The notes: generated by a model from the letters alone, not told the origin. DNA of 64,000 nt from Terrabacter sp. Ter38 (GCF_024519435.1 NZ_JALJRZ010000010.1:62001-126000); one strand, 5' to 3'. Positions 18,093 to 26,953 are shown, counted from the stretch's first letter. Translations and numbers: made by a program.

Positions 18093-18971
18093 TCAGAGCT
18101 GGGTGAGGACCTGTTCGCCGATGTGGCGCATGCCTCGCAGTACGGCCCAGACCGTGAGGTGGTCGAGCGTCGTGCCGGGGGAGGGGTCCCAGTTGGCGAC
18201 CGCGGCCCAGGTGATCGTCCGGTCGCCCGACGTCACGGCGCCGACGTCGGCCCGCACCCCGGCGTCCGTCCCGGTCTTGTTCCAGAACGTCGTCGGCAGG
18301 TCCAGCGAGGTGTGGTGGGCGATCGGGTCGAGGCCGCCCTGCTCGACGAGCGCCGAGCCGACCATGGACTGGTCGACGTTGGCCGAGAGCCACTGGCGCA
18401 CGAGGCGATCCGCGTCGGGACCGGCGGCTGTGCCGGAGGCCAGGCGCGCCATGAGCTGGCTCAGCTCCGCCGCGCTGCCGGTCGACAACGTGGCGGGGTG
18501 GTCGGCGGCCCGGACGTCTCGGACCCGGTCGTGCAGGGCGGTTGCACGCAGGCCGAGGGACGTGGCGCGGGCCGCGACCTCGGCGAGCCCGACCCGCCTG
18601 AGCAGGACGTTGGTCGCGAGGTTGTCGGAGACGGCGCCCACGAGGGCCGCGACGTCGATGAGGGGAAGCGTCTCGACGGACAGGGTGTGCCACAGGCCGG
18701 AGTCGCCGACCCAGAGGTCGACCGAACGGGTGAGCGGCTCGTCGGGGGAGAGGTCGCCGGCGGCGATGAGCCGGGCCGTCTCCACGAGGAGCAGCACCTT
18801 GCCGACGGATGCCGTGCGCAACGGTGCGTCGGCACCCGCAGCAGCCAACGGCATTCCGGAGTCCAGCGGAGGCGTCGAGCGAGCTCTCCGATTCCCCTGT
18901 CCCGGCTCCATCACGCGGCGGACACACACCGACCAGGTGACGCCGCCGGCGTCGGGAAGGTCGAGCTCCAT
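18093..18971 (-). CDS. Serine hydrolase of the beta-lactamase/PBP fold (class A-like)
   Basis: 292 residues. The three penicillin-recognising motifs are present: S55-V-G-K58 (TASVGK), S115-D-N117 (VSDNLATN) and K232-T-G234 (FWNKTGTDAG). The Glu166-type omega-loop motif of true class A beta-lactamases (ExxLN) is not evident, and there is no signal peptide from ATG 18971, so a cytoplasmic esterase, amidase or DD-peptidase-like role is as likely as beta-lactam hydrolysis. ATG 18971 lies one base after the stop of the alpha/beta hydrolase (TGACATG), so the two are translationally coupled. A TTG at 18980 could extend it by three residues. I would not call it a resistance gene. Confidence 0.82.
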   Translation of the reverse strand: MELDLPDAGGVTWSVCVRRVMEPGQGNRRARSTPPLDSGMPLAAAGADAPLRTASVGKVLLLVETARLIAAGDLSPDEPLTRSVDLWVGDSGLWHTLSVETLPLIDVAALVGAVSDNLATNVLLRRVGLAEVAARATSLGLRATALHDRVRDVRAADHPATLSTGSAAELSQLMARLASGTAAGPDADRLVRQWLSANVDQSMVGSALVEQGGLDPIAHHTSLDLPTTFWNKTGTDAGVRADVGAVTSGDRTITWAAVANWDPSPGTTLDHLTVWAVLRGMRHIGEQVLTQL

Positions 18972-18972
18972 G

Positions 18973-19884
18973 TCAGCCAAGGGATCCGAGCCACTTGACG
19001 AGGGCGGCGTTGACCTGGTCCGGGGCTTCCTCGGTGAGGAAGTGGCCGGCGCCGGGGACCTTGACGTGGCGGTAGTCGCCGGGCACGAAGGCGCCCGACC
19101 CGTGGGTGGCGGCGGCGATGACGCAGCCGTCGTCGCTGCCCTGGAGCTGGAGCACCGGCACTCGGATCGCGTGGCGGATGCGGCGCATGAAGAGCGGACC
19201 GTCGGGGCGCACCGCCGAGCGGCCGAGCCAGCGGTAGTGCTCGGCGGCGGAGTGGGCCACGAAGGGGATCATCATGGCGTCGCCGTAGCGGGAGACGTCC
19301 TCGGGCGTGGGGAAGGTGCCGAAGGGTGAGGACCACGAGCGGAGGAGGTCCTCGACGTAGTCGTGCGACTTCGCCATCTCGCGCTCGGGGACGAAGGGCT
19401 TCTGCAGGCCCGCGATCCAGGACGAGGCGCGACGCTGCTTCGCGTTGGACCACATCGCGTGTCGCAGGATCCGGGGGTGCGGCATCGACACAGATGCGAT
19501 GGCGCGGGTGACGTCGGGACGCAGGATCGGCATGCACCAGGCGATCCAGCCGCCGAGGCCCTGACCCATCACGACGGCGTCCTTCTCCCCGAGGGCACGG
19601 ATGACGCTGGCTGCGTCGAGGGTTGCCATGTAGGTGTCGTAGCCCCGGGGGGGCTTGTCGGATCCGCCGTAGCCGCGGAGGTCCATGGCGGCGACGCGGT
19701 AGCCGGCGTCGGCCAGCGCGACCATCTGGTGGCGCCACGCGTACCAGAACTGCGGGAAGCCGTGCAGCATGAGGACGAGCGGCCCGTCTCCGAGCTCGGC
19801 GACGTGGAAGCGGGCGCCGTTGGCGGAGACGTAGCGGTGCTCCCAGGGGCCGTCGATGTTGACGAAGGCAGCGTCGACGGGCAT
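18973..19884 (-). CDS. EphE-like alpha/beta hydrolase with altered nucleophile elbow
   Basis: 303 residues, alpha/beta-hydrolase fold: oxyanion region LHGFPQFWYAWRHQM, MDLRGYGGSDKPP, acid region QGSDDGCVIA and final histidine PGAGHFLTEE. In epoxide hydrolases the nucleophile elbow is GHDWGG. Here it reads M-G-Q-G-L-G-G (around 19560-19575), so the expected Asp or Ser is glycine. Either the protein is not a classical hydrolase or this branch uses another residue. Its position, following the marP neighbourhood and preceding the holin-family gene in gene order, matches ephE (Rv3670) of M. tuberculosis. It is coupled downstream to the beta-lactamase-like gene. Confidence 0.85.
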   Translation of the reverse strand: MPVDAAFVNIDGPWEHRYVSANGARFHVAELGDGPLVLMLHGFPQFWYAWRHQMVALADAGYRVAAMDLRGYGGSDKPPRGYDTYMATLDAASVIRALGEKDAVVMGQGLGGWIAWCMPILRPDVTRAIASVSMPHPRILRHAMWSNAKQRRASSWIAGLQKPFVPEREMAKSHDYVEDLLRSWSSPFGTFPTPEDVSRYGDAMMIPFVAHSAAEHYRWLGRSAVRPDGPLFMRRIRHAIRVPVLQLQGSDDGCVIAAATHGSGAFVPGDYRHVKVPGAGHFLTEEAPDQVNAALVKWLGSLG

Positions 19885-19906
19885 GGGTGCTGTGGGCAGT
19901 CTCGGG

Positions 19907-20458
19907 TCAGGCGTCGCGCGACGAGTCGGGCGCGCCCGGGGTCGTGCCGTTGGTCGAGGGGGAGACGGGGGCGACCGGCGCGGGTGCGTCGGCGGGCGCC
20001 GTGGCCGGGAGGCCGGGGCGGTCCCACTCGGGGCGCGGAGCCGGCACGGTCGTGCCCGGGTGCTCGACCGCCGACCTGATCGCGTCGACCGTCTCCTGGG
20101 CCTCGGCGATCGTCAGGGCCGGGGTCGGGTCGACCGTCTTCATCTTGCGCACGCCGAAGTAGGCGAGCACGGCGGCGACAGCCAGCATGAAGAGGGTGAC
20201 GATGAGGAAGCTGACCCATCGCGGCAGACCCAGCGCCTGGAGGCCCTCGGCGATCGTCGTGAAGAGGAAGTAGACGGAGTAGAAGACGATGACGGCTGCT
20301 CCGGCGAGCAGACCACCGCCCACTCCGGCCTTCTTGACCTGCACCGAGACCTCAGCCTTGGCCAGGGCGATCTCGCTGCGAACCAGCGTCGAGATGTCCT
20401 GTGTCGCGGACGCGACCAGCTGGCCGAGTGTCCGCTCCTGCCGGGGATCCGTGCTCAT
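19907..20458 (-). CDS. Actinobacterial holin-X family membrane protein
   Basis: 183 residues. An N-terminal amphipathic region (TLGQLVASATQDISTLVRSEIALAKAEVSVQVKKAG) leads to two membrane helices (VGGGLLAGAAVIVFYSVYFLF and WVSFLIVTLFMLAVAAVLAYFGV) and a Pro/Ala-rich cytoplasmic tail. This is the phage-holin-3_6 (Actinobacterial Holin-X) layout. The family is named by similarity only; no lysis role is shown, and in Actinobacteria it is a conserved chromosomal gene next to the EphE-like hydrolase (compare Rv3669). It is probably in one transcript with the hydrolase 22 bases downstream. Confidence 0.85.
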   Translation of the reverse strand: MSTDPRQERTLGQLVASATQDISTLVRSEIALAKAEVSVQVKKAGVGGGLLAGAAVIVFYSVYFLFTTIAEGLQALGLPRWVSFLIVTLFMLAVAAVLAYFGVRKMKTVDPTPALTIAEAQETVDAIRSAVEHPGTTVPAPRPEWDRPGLPATAPADAPAPVAPVSPSTNGTTPGAPDSSRDA

Positions 20459-20556
20459 CGGCTCACTTCCTCGGTGATCGTCGGTGACTGCGCGGTCGCG
20501 CCTACCAGTGCAACCCTACTGCGCAGTCCCTACCCGAACGTGCACCGCGGGCACCA

Positions 20557-21930
20557 TCACGCCGGATCGCGTCGTCCCTCGGTCTCGTAGACGTCCGGGA
20601 CGCCGTCGTGGTCCCGGTCCGCGGTCTCGCGTGCCTCGACGAGCCGGTAGTGCCGGTTGCGCACGCGGAGCACGACGCTGGAGAGCAGCGCGGCGATGAG
20701 ACTGCCGCAGAGGACGGCGAGCTTGACGTGGTCGTCGCGCTCCGAGCCGTTGCCGAAGGCGAGCTCCCCGACGAGCAGGCTGACGGTGAACCCCACGCCC
20801 GACAGCACCGAGAGTCCGAGGACGTCGGTCCAGGCGAGGTCTTCGTCGAGCTCGGCCCGGGTGAAGCGGGCGACGGCCCACGTGCCGCCGAGGACGCCGA
20901 CGGTCTTGCCCACGACGAGTCCGACGACGACGCCGACGGCGGCGGCGTCGGTGAGTGCCGATCCGAACCCGCCGCCGACGACGGTCACGCCGGCAGCGAA
21001 GAACGCGAAGACCGGCACCGCGAAGCCGGCGGAGAAGGGCCGGATCCTGTGCTCGATGCGTTCGGCGAGCGAGTGGCGGTCGGGGTCGTCCTCGACCTCA
21101 CGGTTGACCGGCACCAGGAGGCCGAGCAGGACGCCCGCCACGGTTGCGTGGACGCCGCTCGAGTGGACGAACACCCAGGCGACCAGGGCGGGGATCGCCA
21201 GGACGAGGGGGTGCGTGATCTTGCGCTTGAGGAGCAGGCGCCATGCGGCCAGTGGGACGGCAGCGGCAAGGAGCCAGAGGAAGCTGACCGTGTCGGTGTA
21301 GAAGACGGCGATGATCGTGATCGCGATGAGGTCGTCGACGACGGCGAGGGTCAGCAGGAACGAGCGCAGCCCGCTCGGCAGATGGGTGCCGATGACGGCG
21401 AGCACCGCCAGGGCGAACGCGATGTCGGTGGCGGTCGGGATGGCCCAGCCACGGAGTATGCCGCTGAGCTCGCTCGCGCTGTCACCCCGGCTCATCAGCG
21501 TGGCCGTGACGACGAACAGGATGGCCGGAAGTGCGACCCCGCAGACCGCTGCCGCAATCGGTAGCGCAGCCTTGCGACGGTCGGACAGGTCGCCCGCGAC
21601 GAACTCGCGCTTCAGCTCGATGCCGGCGACGAGGAAGAACACGGCGAGCAGTCCGTCGGCCGCCCAGGTCCCGAGCGACAGGTCGAGGTGCAGGGCCGCC
21701 GGGCCGACGACGGTGTCACGCAAGGCCGCGTAGCCGTCGCGCCAGGGCGAGTTGGCCCAGACGAGGGCGGCGACGGCGGCGGCGAGGAGGATCGCCCCGC
21801 CGACGGTCTCGGCGCGCAGGAGGTCGGCGACATAGCGGGCCTCATGCCAGCTTCCGCGCCCCAGGAGCCGGTTGTCGGCGCTGTCCCGAGCCGATGTCGG
21901 CGGGTTCGTGGCGGGGTGCGGGTCGCTCAC
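20557..21930 (-). CDS. nhaA: Na+/H+ antiporter NhaA
   Basis: 457 residues from GTG 21930, which is preceded by AAGGGA seven bases upstream; an ATG at 21957 is possible but poorly spaced. It is an integral membrane antiporter with the hallmark paired aspartates in [19 protein letters not shown] and the unwound-helix region [19 protein letters not shown]. It exports sodium in exchange for protons, aiding pH and salt homeostasis. The cytoplasmic C-terminus ends with [15 protein letters not shown], a D-x-D-x-D-G calcium-loop-like stretch not part of the classical protein. A GTATGCC copy at 21456 is accommodated with a rare ATA isoleucine codon. Confidence 0.94.
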   Translation of the reverse strand: MSDPHPATNPPTSARDSADNRLLGRGSWHEARYVADLLRAETVGGAILLAAAVAALVWANSPWRDGYAALRDTVVGPAALHLDLSLGTWAADGLLAVFFLVAGIELKREFVAGDLSDRRKAALPIAAAVCGVALPAILFVVTATLMSRGDSASELSGILRGWAIPTATDIAFALAVLAVIGTHLPSGLRSFLLTLAVVDDLIAITIIAVFYTDTVSFLWLLAAAVPLAAWRLLLKRKITHPLVLAIPALVAWVFVHSSGVHATVAGVLLGLLVPVNREVEDDPDRHSLAERIEHRIRPFSAGFAVPVFAFFAAGVTVVGGGFGSALTDAAAVGVVVGLVVGKTVGVLGGTWAVARFTRAELDEDLAWTDVLGLSVLSGVGFTVSLLVGELAFGNGSERDDHVKLAVLCGSLIAALLSSVVLRVRNRHYRLVEARETADRDHDGVPDVYETEGRRDPA

Positions 21931-22253
21931 CTGGGGTCCCTTCGGGGGATGGGGCATGGACTGCCGACCAGACTTCCCGGCACACCATGGCCACTCGCGT
22001 CGTCGCCGTGAGCCTCCTCGATTCTAGCGAGGCGGCGGCCCCGGCCCGGGACGCGTTCCGGGTTGTCGGCCTTCGCGGCGGGGGACGCGGACAGACCGCG
22101 GCCGCGGCGCGGCGCCGCCGCAGCACGAAATGCCCTGCGCCACGGTCAAATCGGACTAATTAGACATCGGTGGATTCGGTCCGTTGGCGGCCGTAGATTG
22201 TGGCTCGGGAGGGGGGCTCCCACCTGGGTGAGTGTTATTTGGGGGTAGGGACG
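21931..22253. other. 323-base gap between nhaA and a small gene, nothing firm
   Basis: This divergent gap must hold the promoters of nhaA and the small plus-strand gene. It includes a GC-dense stretch (22060-22130) and an AT-richer patch at 22145-22165 (AATCGGACTAATTAG). A TTGGCG..TAGATT pair at 22183-22198 is spaced too closely for a standard promoter. I see no gene. Confidence 0.3.
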
Positions 22254-22499
22254 ATGAACGACAAGCCAGCAGGTTGGTACTACGTCGGCGACGGCACGCT
22301 GCGCTACCGCGACGACTACGGGTGGACCGAGTACTACATGGATACCAAGGACCCGCGCGCCATGGACTGGCCGCCGCCGCAGCCGAAGACGCTGCTCCAG
22401 CAGCTGCGTGAGGACGAGGCCACGCTGTCCGCGGCAGCCGCGCACCGCGGCGCGCGGCTGCCGACGATCTTCGGCAGGCGGCGAAAGGCCGCCCAGTGA
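22254..22499 (+). CDS. Small protein with a DUF2510-like WW-type module
   Basis: 81 residues. The first 30 (AGWYYVGDGTLRYRDDYGWTEYY) resemble the short DUF2510 module of actinobacteria, whose consensus is GWYxDPxGxxxLRYWDGxxWT. The remainder is Pro-rich, then Ala/Arg-rich, with no membrane helix; a normal DUF2510 protein would carry a membrane segment after it. ATG 22254 follows GGGGGTAGGG. It stands alone, upstream of the polysaccharide block. The function is unknown. Confidence 0.65.
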   Translation: MNDKPAGWYYVGDGTLRYRDDYGWTEYYMDTKDPRAMDWPPPQPKTLLQQLREDEATLSAAAAHRGARLPTIFGRRRKAAQ

Positions 22500-22544
22500 C
22501 CCGAGGGCGTCATCGTTGGCCAAGGTGCCCGATTTGTCGACTTT

Positions 22545-22572
22545 TTGCCGCCGGACGGTCGATAATGCCGTG
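22545..22572 (+). promoter_or_regulatory. Candidate promoter for a leaderless transcript
   Basis: GATAAT at 22561-22566, in an AT-rich patch, ends five bases before GTG 22572. In actinobacteria such close -10 boxes commonly mark transcripts that begin at the start codon. No good -35 lies 16-18 bases upstream (TTGTCG at 22534 is 21 bases away), so confidence is limited. Confidence 0.4.
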
Positions 22573-23798
22573 TGCCTGAAAGTCGGACGTGGAGGCGCCC
22601 ACTGGGGTGCGACTTCTGGACACCCTTGGCGATCTGGAGCGTGTTCACCGCCGTGGGCGCGATCTTTCTCAGCATCGGCGCTTCCCAGCAGATTGCACTG
22701 GAGAGGACGTTGCCCGGGTACGAGGTGACGGCCCCGACAGGTGCGGCGCCCGGGTACTTCGGTGTGCTGGGCAACTGGGATGGCAACTGGTATCGATCCA
22801 TCGTCGACCATGGCTACCCGCGTTCTCTACCCGTGGACGCAGAGGGCGCGGTCCAGCAGAACGAGTGGGCGTTCTACCCGACCTACCCGCTCGTTGTCCG
22901 GGCGGTGATGGCCGCAACTGGCCTCCCGTTCACCCAGGGCGCCTGGCTCGTCAGTCTCGTGTTCGGGGCTGCGGCCATGGTGGCGCTCTTCCACCTCGTC
23001 AGGGAGCGCATGGGTCGTTTCGGCGCAGGTGCGCTCGTGGCATGTGTGATGGCGTATGTGACGGCCCCGGTGCTTCAGGTCGCCTACACCGAGGGACTTG
23101 CGCTTCTCCTGGTCGTTCTGTTTCTGGCAGCCGTCCGACGACGACGACTCTCAGCTGCCGTCATGGTGGCCGTGGTGCTGAGCTTGACCCGGCCCATAGC
23201 GCTGCCCCTGGCGGTGGTCCTGGGGACCGTGCTGCTTCAGGACTGGCTCGCCCAGAGACGTGCCGGAGAGGGTGGACGCCCGCCAGTGAGAGCGATTCTG
23301 GCCACCGGTGCCGTCGTCGCGACGGTTGGTCTGTGGCCGCTCGTCGCCTGGGCGTTCACCGGTCGACCCAATGCCTTCTTCGAGACCCAGGCAGCGTGGC
23401 CCGTCAATCGCAACGGCCTCGGCGGGTGGATCGGCGACATGGTGCACCTGACACCCTGGGGCCAGGTCGGGATTCTCGTGGTCCTGTACGTGGCATGGGT
23501 GAGTCTGCGTCCCGGAACGCGGCTTTGGGGACGAGAGCTACAGGTCTGGTCGATCGCCTACCCCCTCTACCTGATCTTGGCCAGCCGTCCGAGCCCGAGC
23601 ATCCTCCGATACCTCATGCTCACCATCGCTCCCTTGTGGCCGTTCCCCGGCATTGGTGCCGCCTACGCTCGTTGCCACCGCTGGGTGGCTCCGCTGCTCC
23701 TGAGCGGCTGCCTCACCATCGGTTTGGTGTCGCAGTACTACTGGGTCACTCGAGTCTTCGCCCTGACCGGTGACCCCGGCCAACAGCTCTTTCCGTGA
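22572..23798 (+). CDS. PIG-V-like polytopic membrane mannosyltransferase candidate
   Basis: 408 residues with about nine to ten hydrophobic segments. An N-terminal luminal loop carries GNWDGNWYRSIVDHGYP and NEWAFYPTYPLVVRAV, the WDxxWY and FYPxYP signatures of the PIG-V/GT-C mannosyltransferase group. Enzymes of this type use lipid-linked sugar donors outside the membrane. GTG 22572 lies just after a GATAAT box, suggesting a leaderless start. It is followed by a gtrA remnant and an acyltransferase, which points to surface glycan work. Donor and acceptor are unknown. Base composition here is visibly less GC-rich than in flanking housekeeping genes. Confidence 0.75.
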   Translation: MPESRTWRRPLGCDFWTPLAIWSVFTAVGAIFLSIGASQQIALERTLPGYEVTAPTGAAPGYFGVLGNWDGNWYRSIVDHGYPRSLPVDAEGAVQQNEWAFYPTYPLVVRAVMAATGLPFTQGAWLVSLVFGAAAMVALFHLVRERMGRFGAGALVACVMAYVTAPVLQVAYTEGLALLLVVLFLAAVRRRRLSAAVMVAVVLSLTRPIALPLAVVLGTVLLQDWLAQRRAGEGGRPPVRAILATGAVVATVGLWPLVAWAFTGRPNAFFETQAAWPVNRNGLGGWIGDMVHLTPWGQVGILVVLYVAWVSLRPGTRLWGRELQVWSIAYPLYLILASRPSPSILRYLMLTIAPLWPFPGIGAAYARCHRWVAPLLLSGCLTIGLVSQYYWVTRVFALTGDPGQQLFP

Positions 23799-23883
23799 CC
23801 TGCACGCGATTGCGTGATTCCCGGACAGAAGTGAGATCTCGGACGTACGGTTCCGTGACGAAGCGCAATCAGGGGAGGGTCTC

Positions 23884-24302
23884 GTGATCTCTGTTCGGAC
23901 CGCCGGCCGATTCGTCGTCGCCGGCGGCGGCAACACGATGCTCACGGCTGCCGTCACCAGCTTCTCTCGTCGTACCTCCTGCCGGTGGCGGTTGCATACA
24001 CCCTGGGTTATGCCGCGGGCCTGATCCTCTCGGTGGTCACCGCCAGCCGCTTCGTCTTCCGGACTCGTCTCACTCCGGGGCGTGCCGCGGGTGTCTGCGT
24101 CGTCAACGTGCTGGCATACGGGTGCGGTCTGGCCGTCCTCACGGTGCTGCACCGCGCGGGGCTACCAGACGGACTGTCCGGGCTCACAGTCCTGGTCACC
24201 GCACCGATCAGCTTCTTCGGCGCGGCGGCAGTCTTCAACGAGGCCCGAGAGAGTCGCGGATCCTTCCGCGATTTGCCCGAACCGGGCACGCTTCACCCCT
24301 AG
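23884..24302 (+). pseudogene. GtrA-like flippase gene with a frameshift
   Basis: GTG 23884, with a strong ribosome site (GGGGAGGG, 23872-23879), begins a GtrA-like sequence, SVRTAGRFVVAGGGNTMLTAAVTSF, in one frame, which ends at TGA 24022. The rest of the family pattern (YLLPVAVAYTLGYAAGLILSVVTASRFVFR...) continues from about 23961 in a second frame to 24302, including the typical last helices and a soluble tail. One missing base, or two extra, near 23955-23970 reconciles them into about 139 residues, the normal length. GtrA proteins are thought to move undecaprenyl-phosphate sugars. No classical slippery heptamer is seen at the junction, so I favour a disrupted gene or sequence error over programmed shifting. 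Confidence 0.75.
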
Positions 24303-24361
24303 AGTCGGCGCGGAGGCGACACGCTGGACCTGGTGCTGGCGACGAATCGGTTGGGGGGGTC

Positions 24362-25558
24362 ATGCACACCGATCACGGTGCTTCGCATCTGCGCTCGTTG
24401 ACAAGCCTTCGCTTCGTCGCGGCACTGCTCGTCGTCATGTTTCACCTGGCGGTGTACGTGCCGAGCCTGCCACTGTTGGGACGGCTCATGGGGGCCGGCT
24501 TCGTGGGCGTGAGCTTCTTCTTCGTGCTGAGCGGATTCGTCCTCACGTACTCGTGGGACCTGGGCTCGGGGGCTACCCGGTTCTACCGTCGACGGCTGGC
24601 CCGGGTGTATCCGCTGCACCTGCTCTTCATCGTCGTGGCAGTCCTGCCCTTCAGTCCGGCCCCGCTCTGGTCCGCGCTTCCTGCCAACGCACTGCTTCTG
24701 CAGTCCTGGTCGCCTGACGATGCAGTCGCCCGGTCATTCACGGGCGTGTCGTGGTCCTTGTCGTGCGAGTTCTTCTTCTACGCCGTCTTCCCACTGCTCA
24801 TCCCCTGGCTCTGGCGGGTGCGTCGTCCGCTTGCGCTTTCGTCGGTACTCGTGATGTTCGCACTGGCGGTCGGTGTGGCCTTGCAGGCCCTCAGGTCCGA
24901 CTGGGGGCTGTGGCTCTTCCACCTGCCGGTCTTTCGAATCGTCGAGTTCGTCTGCGGGTCACTCGCTGCAATTGCCGTGCTGCGGGGGCGGGTCCCGAGA
25001 CTCCGCGGTCGATGGGCCGCACTCTCAGTGCTTCTCTCGTACGTGGGGATCCTGGTGCTTCCTCTCGGCATCGGCTATCGCCTCGAGGACCGCTGGGCAC
25101 TCACTTTGCTGATGGTTCCGAGCTTCACGTGTCTCATCCTCGCGTGTGCCCAGATGGACCTGTCTGGCGCGTCGTCACCGCTTCGAGGGCGAACGATGGT
25201 GGGCCTCGGTCAGTGGTCGTTCTGCATCTACATGGCACATCCGGTGGTCATCGCGTTGACCCTCCCGCTGCTCGCTCCTTCGACGCACGTTGCTTCCGTG
25301 CTGGCTTGCGTCCTCGTCCTCCTGACAGTCGTCGGCGTCTCATACCTGCTCCATGCGACCTTCGAGCAACCTCTTGAACGCCGGCTCAGGGGATCCGACC
25401 GAGGGCGCGTGTCCAGCGATGCGGGTCTGGCGCCGGACGTCGTGCCCCCGTCGCTCCAACGGCACGGGCCGTCCACCCTCGCACGGTCGCGGGGTCATCG
25501 AGACATTCCCCCGCACGGCTCTTCGCAGACGTCGAGTCCGGCTCAGCGAACTGGTTGA
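24362..25558 (+). CDS. Acyltransferase family 3 membrane protein (surface glycan O-acyltransferase type)
   Basis: 398 residues with about ten membrane segments. The start LRSLTSLRFVAALLVVMFHLAVY carries the R-x10-H motif of Acyl_transf_3 enzymes. Further marks are GVSFFFVLSGFVLTYSW, RFYRRRLARVYPLHLL and the late WSFCIYMAHPVV. It transfers acyl groups, usually acetyl, to carbohydrate acceptors at the membrane. No C-terminal SGNH domain is present; instead there is a polar Ser/Arg/Pro tail of about 55 residues. ATG 24362 follows a GGGGGG-containing site. It converges with the minus-strand GT-C gene, only six bases apart. Confidence 0.88.
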   Translation: MHTDHGASHLRSLTSLRFVAALLVVMFHLAVYVPSLPLLGRLMGAGFVGVSFFFVLSGFVLTYSWDLGSGATRFYRRRLARVYPLHLLFIVVAVLPFSPAPLWSALPANALLLQSWSPDDAVARSFTGVSWSLSCEFFFYAVFPLLIPWLWRVRRPLALSSVLVMFALAVGVALQALRSDWGLWLFHLPVFRIVEFVCGSLAAIAVLRGRVPRLRGRWAALSVLLSYVGILVLPLGIGYRLEDRWALTLLMVPSFTCLILACAQMDLSGASSPLRGRTMVGLGQWSFCIYMAHPVVIALTLPLLAPSTHVASVLACVLVLLTVVGVSYLLHATFEQPLERRLRGSDRGRVSSDAGLAPDVVPPSLQRHGPSTLARSRGHRDIPPHGSSQTSSPAQRTG

Positions 25559-25564
25559 CAGACG

Positions 25565-26953
25565 TCAACCGCGACGCAGAAGCACGTAGGGGCCCAGTGC
25601 CTCCCGCACGGTGTAGCCGCTGGCACGTGCCGCCCGCGCCGGAGGTGAATCCGCTACAGCCACGACGACGTCGGCCTGCCTGAAAGCGCGCGCGCCTGCC
25701 GTCGCATCTCCATCCATGAATGCGAGGTAAGCCGCCTGGTCGGCGTGATCGAACGCGTCGAGAGGATTGCTCACCCAGACCGTGGCGCCTGCTGCAGCCA
25801 TCGACTCGGCCAGCGGCTCCGCGACGAGGACCACCTCGCCGCGCGTGGCCTGGACGAGCTGCGCCGCCGTCATGTCGTTCAGATGGAAGACCGGAGCCCT
25901 CATCGTCAACAGACCCGCGACCACGAGGATGCACGCAGCTGCCGTGGCTGCCGGGAGCACGCGGGACCGGCCGGGCGGCGGCAGGACGCGACGGGACGGA
26001 CTCGCCAGCCCCACAGCCGCAGGGACGGCCAGGAACAGGACCAGCCAGATCCCGTGCCTGCCCGCGAGTGCGCTTGCTCCAGCAAGACCCAGCGTCGCGG
26101 CATATTCCCACAGGGGCCGACGATGACGAAATGCGATGTACGCCAACACGACCGAGGCGGCGATGAGCAACACATCCAAGGGGTTCGAGATGGTGGGCCG
26201 ACTCCACATCCCCGAGTCGTCACTGGTCGCAGCTCCGCTGAAGACCCCCAGGTAGTAGCGCGGAGCGCGGAGGAGGCCGGGGTTGAGGCAGGTGGCAGCA
26301 GCTGAGGCCAGCCCCACTGCGACCGCCGTCCAGGGTTCGAGCGGCAGACGTGAGAACAGCAGGTAGCACCCGAGCACCGCGACGCCCACCAGGACGGCAC
26401 CGTGCAGGTTGCCCCACAGTGCGACGAGCGGCACGGCCGCCCAGATCATCCTCGAGGGACGCTCGTGCTCTCGCCGAACCAGGACCAGGAGGGCGGCGTA
26501 GGGCACCAACGACAGCAGCTGCGCGCGCGCGATGAGCAAAGGCGCGGCCCCGCCGATGAGGACGAGACCCAGCATGATCGCAAGCCCCATCCCCGACGCA
26601 CCCCGCCGACGCGCGGCTCCGACGAGCAGCCAGAGGCTGCAGGTGGCGGTCGCGACCTGAGCCGCGACGATGCCGACGCTGCCGCCGAGGTGAAGCAGCG
26701 AGAAGAGAATCTGGCCGAGAACCGTCGTGTTGACCCACTGCTCGGAGGGCGCCGCAGCGAACGGTACGCCCGTAGGGATCTCATGACCGGCGCGGATCGT
26801 GTCACCCAAGGCGGACAGCCACAGTGCATCGGAGCCGATGACGCAGACCCGGGCGACGACACACGCCACGAGGCCGAGGCCGACGACCGCGAGGATGGGA
26901 ATCGGAGTGGATCTGCCTGCGCTCACGACGTTTCCACGCTCCATGGATCTCAT
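25565..26953 (-). CDS. Polytopic membrane protein, GT-C glycosyltransferase-like
   Basis: 462 residues, about eleven membrane helices, then a soluble C-terminal portion of about 110 residues (VFHLNDMTAAQLVQATRGEVVLVAEPLAESM..). It has the same pattern as the protein at 36886-38316: a first loop with two or three acidic/aromatic positions (SDALWLSALGDTIRAGHEIPTGVPF), then RAQLLSL, PLVALWGNLHGAVLVG, and SGMWSRPTISNPLDVLL. These align with RPQLVTF, PLTWLWACSHGMWFIG and ISEWQPPHLTDPGLAA in the other protein. I infer a GT-C-like sugar transferase, but no family name is secure. ATG 26953 overlaps the upstream GT87 gene stop (ATGA). Confidence 0.72.
   Translation of the reverse strand: MRSMERGNVVSAGRSTPIPILAVVGLGLVACVVARVCVIGSDALWLSALGDTIRAGHEIPTGVPFAAAPSEQWVNTTVLGQILFSLLHLGGSVGIVAAQVATATCSLWLLVGAARRRGASGMGLAIMLGLVLIGGAAPLLIARAQLLSLVPYAALLVLVRREHERPSRMIWAAVPLVALWGNLHGAVLVGVAVLGCYLLFSRLPLEPWTAVAVGLASAAATCLNPGLLRAPRYYLGVFSGAATSDDSGMWSRPTISNPLDVLLIAASVVLAYIAFRHRRPLWEYAATLGLAGASALAGRHGIWLVLFLAVPAAVGLASPSRRVLPPPGRSRVLPAATAAACILVVAGLLTMRAPVFHLNDMTAAQLVQATRGEVVLVAEPLAESMAAAGATVWVSNPLDAFDHADQAAYLAFMDGDATAGARAFRQADVVVAVADSPPARAARASGYTVREALGPYVLLRRG

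Noticed and set aside
19907-20458. Holin-family gene as a sign of prophage
   Set aside because: No lysin, portal, capsid or integrase genes are near, and the gene is a conserved chromosomal neighbour of the EphE-like hydrolase.
23955-23975. Programmed ribosomal frameshift in gtrA
   Set aside because: No X-XXY-YYZ heptamer or following hairpin is visible at the junction; a disrupted gene or sequence error is simpler.
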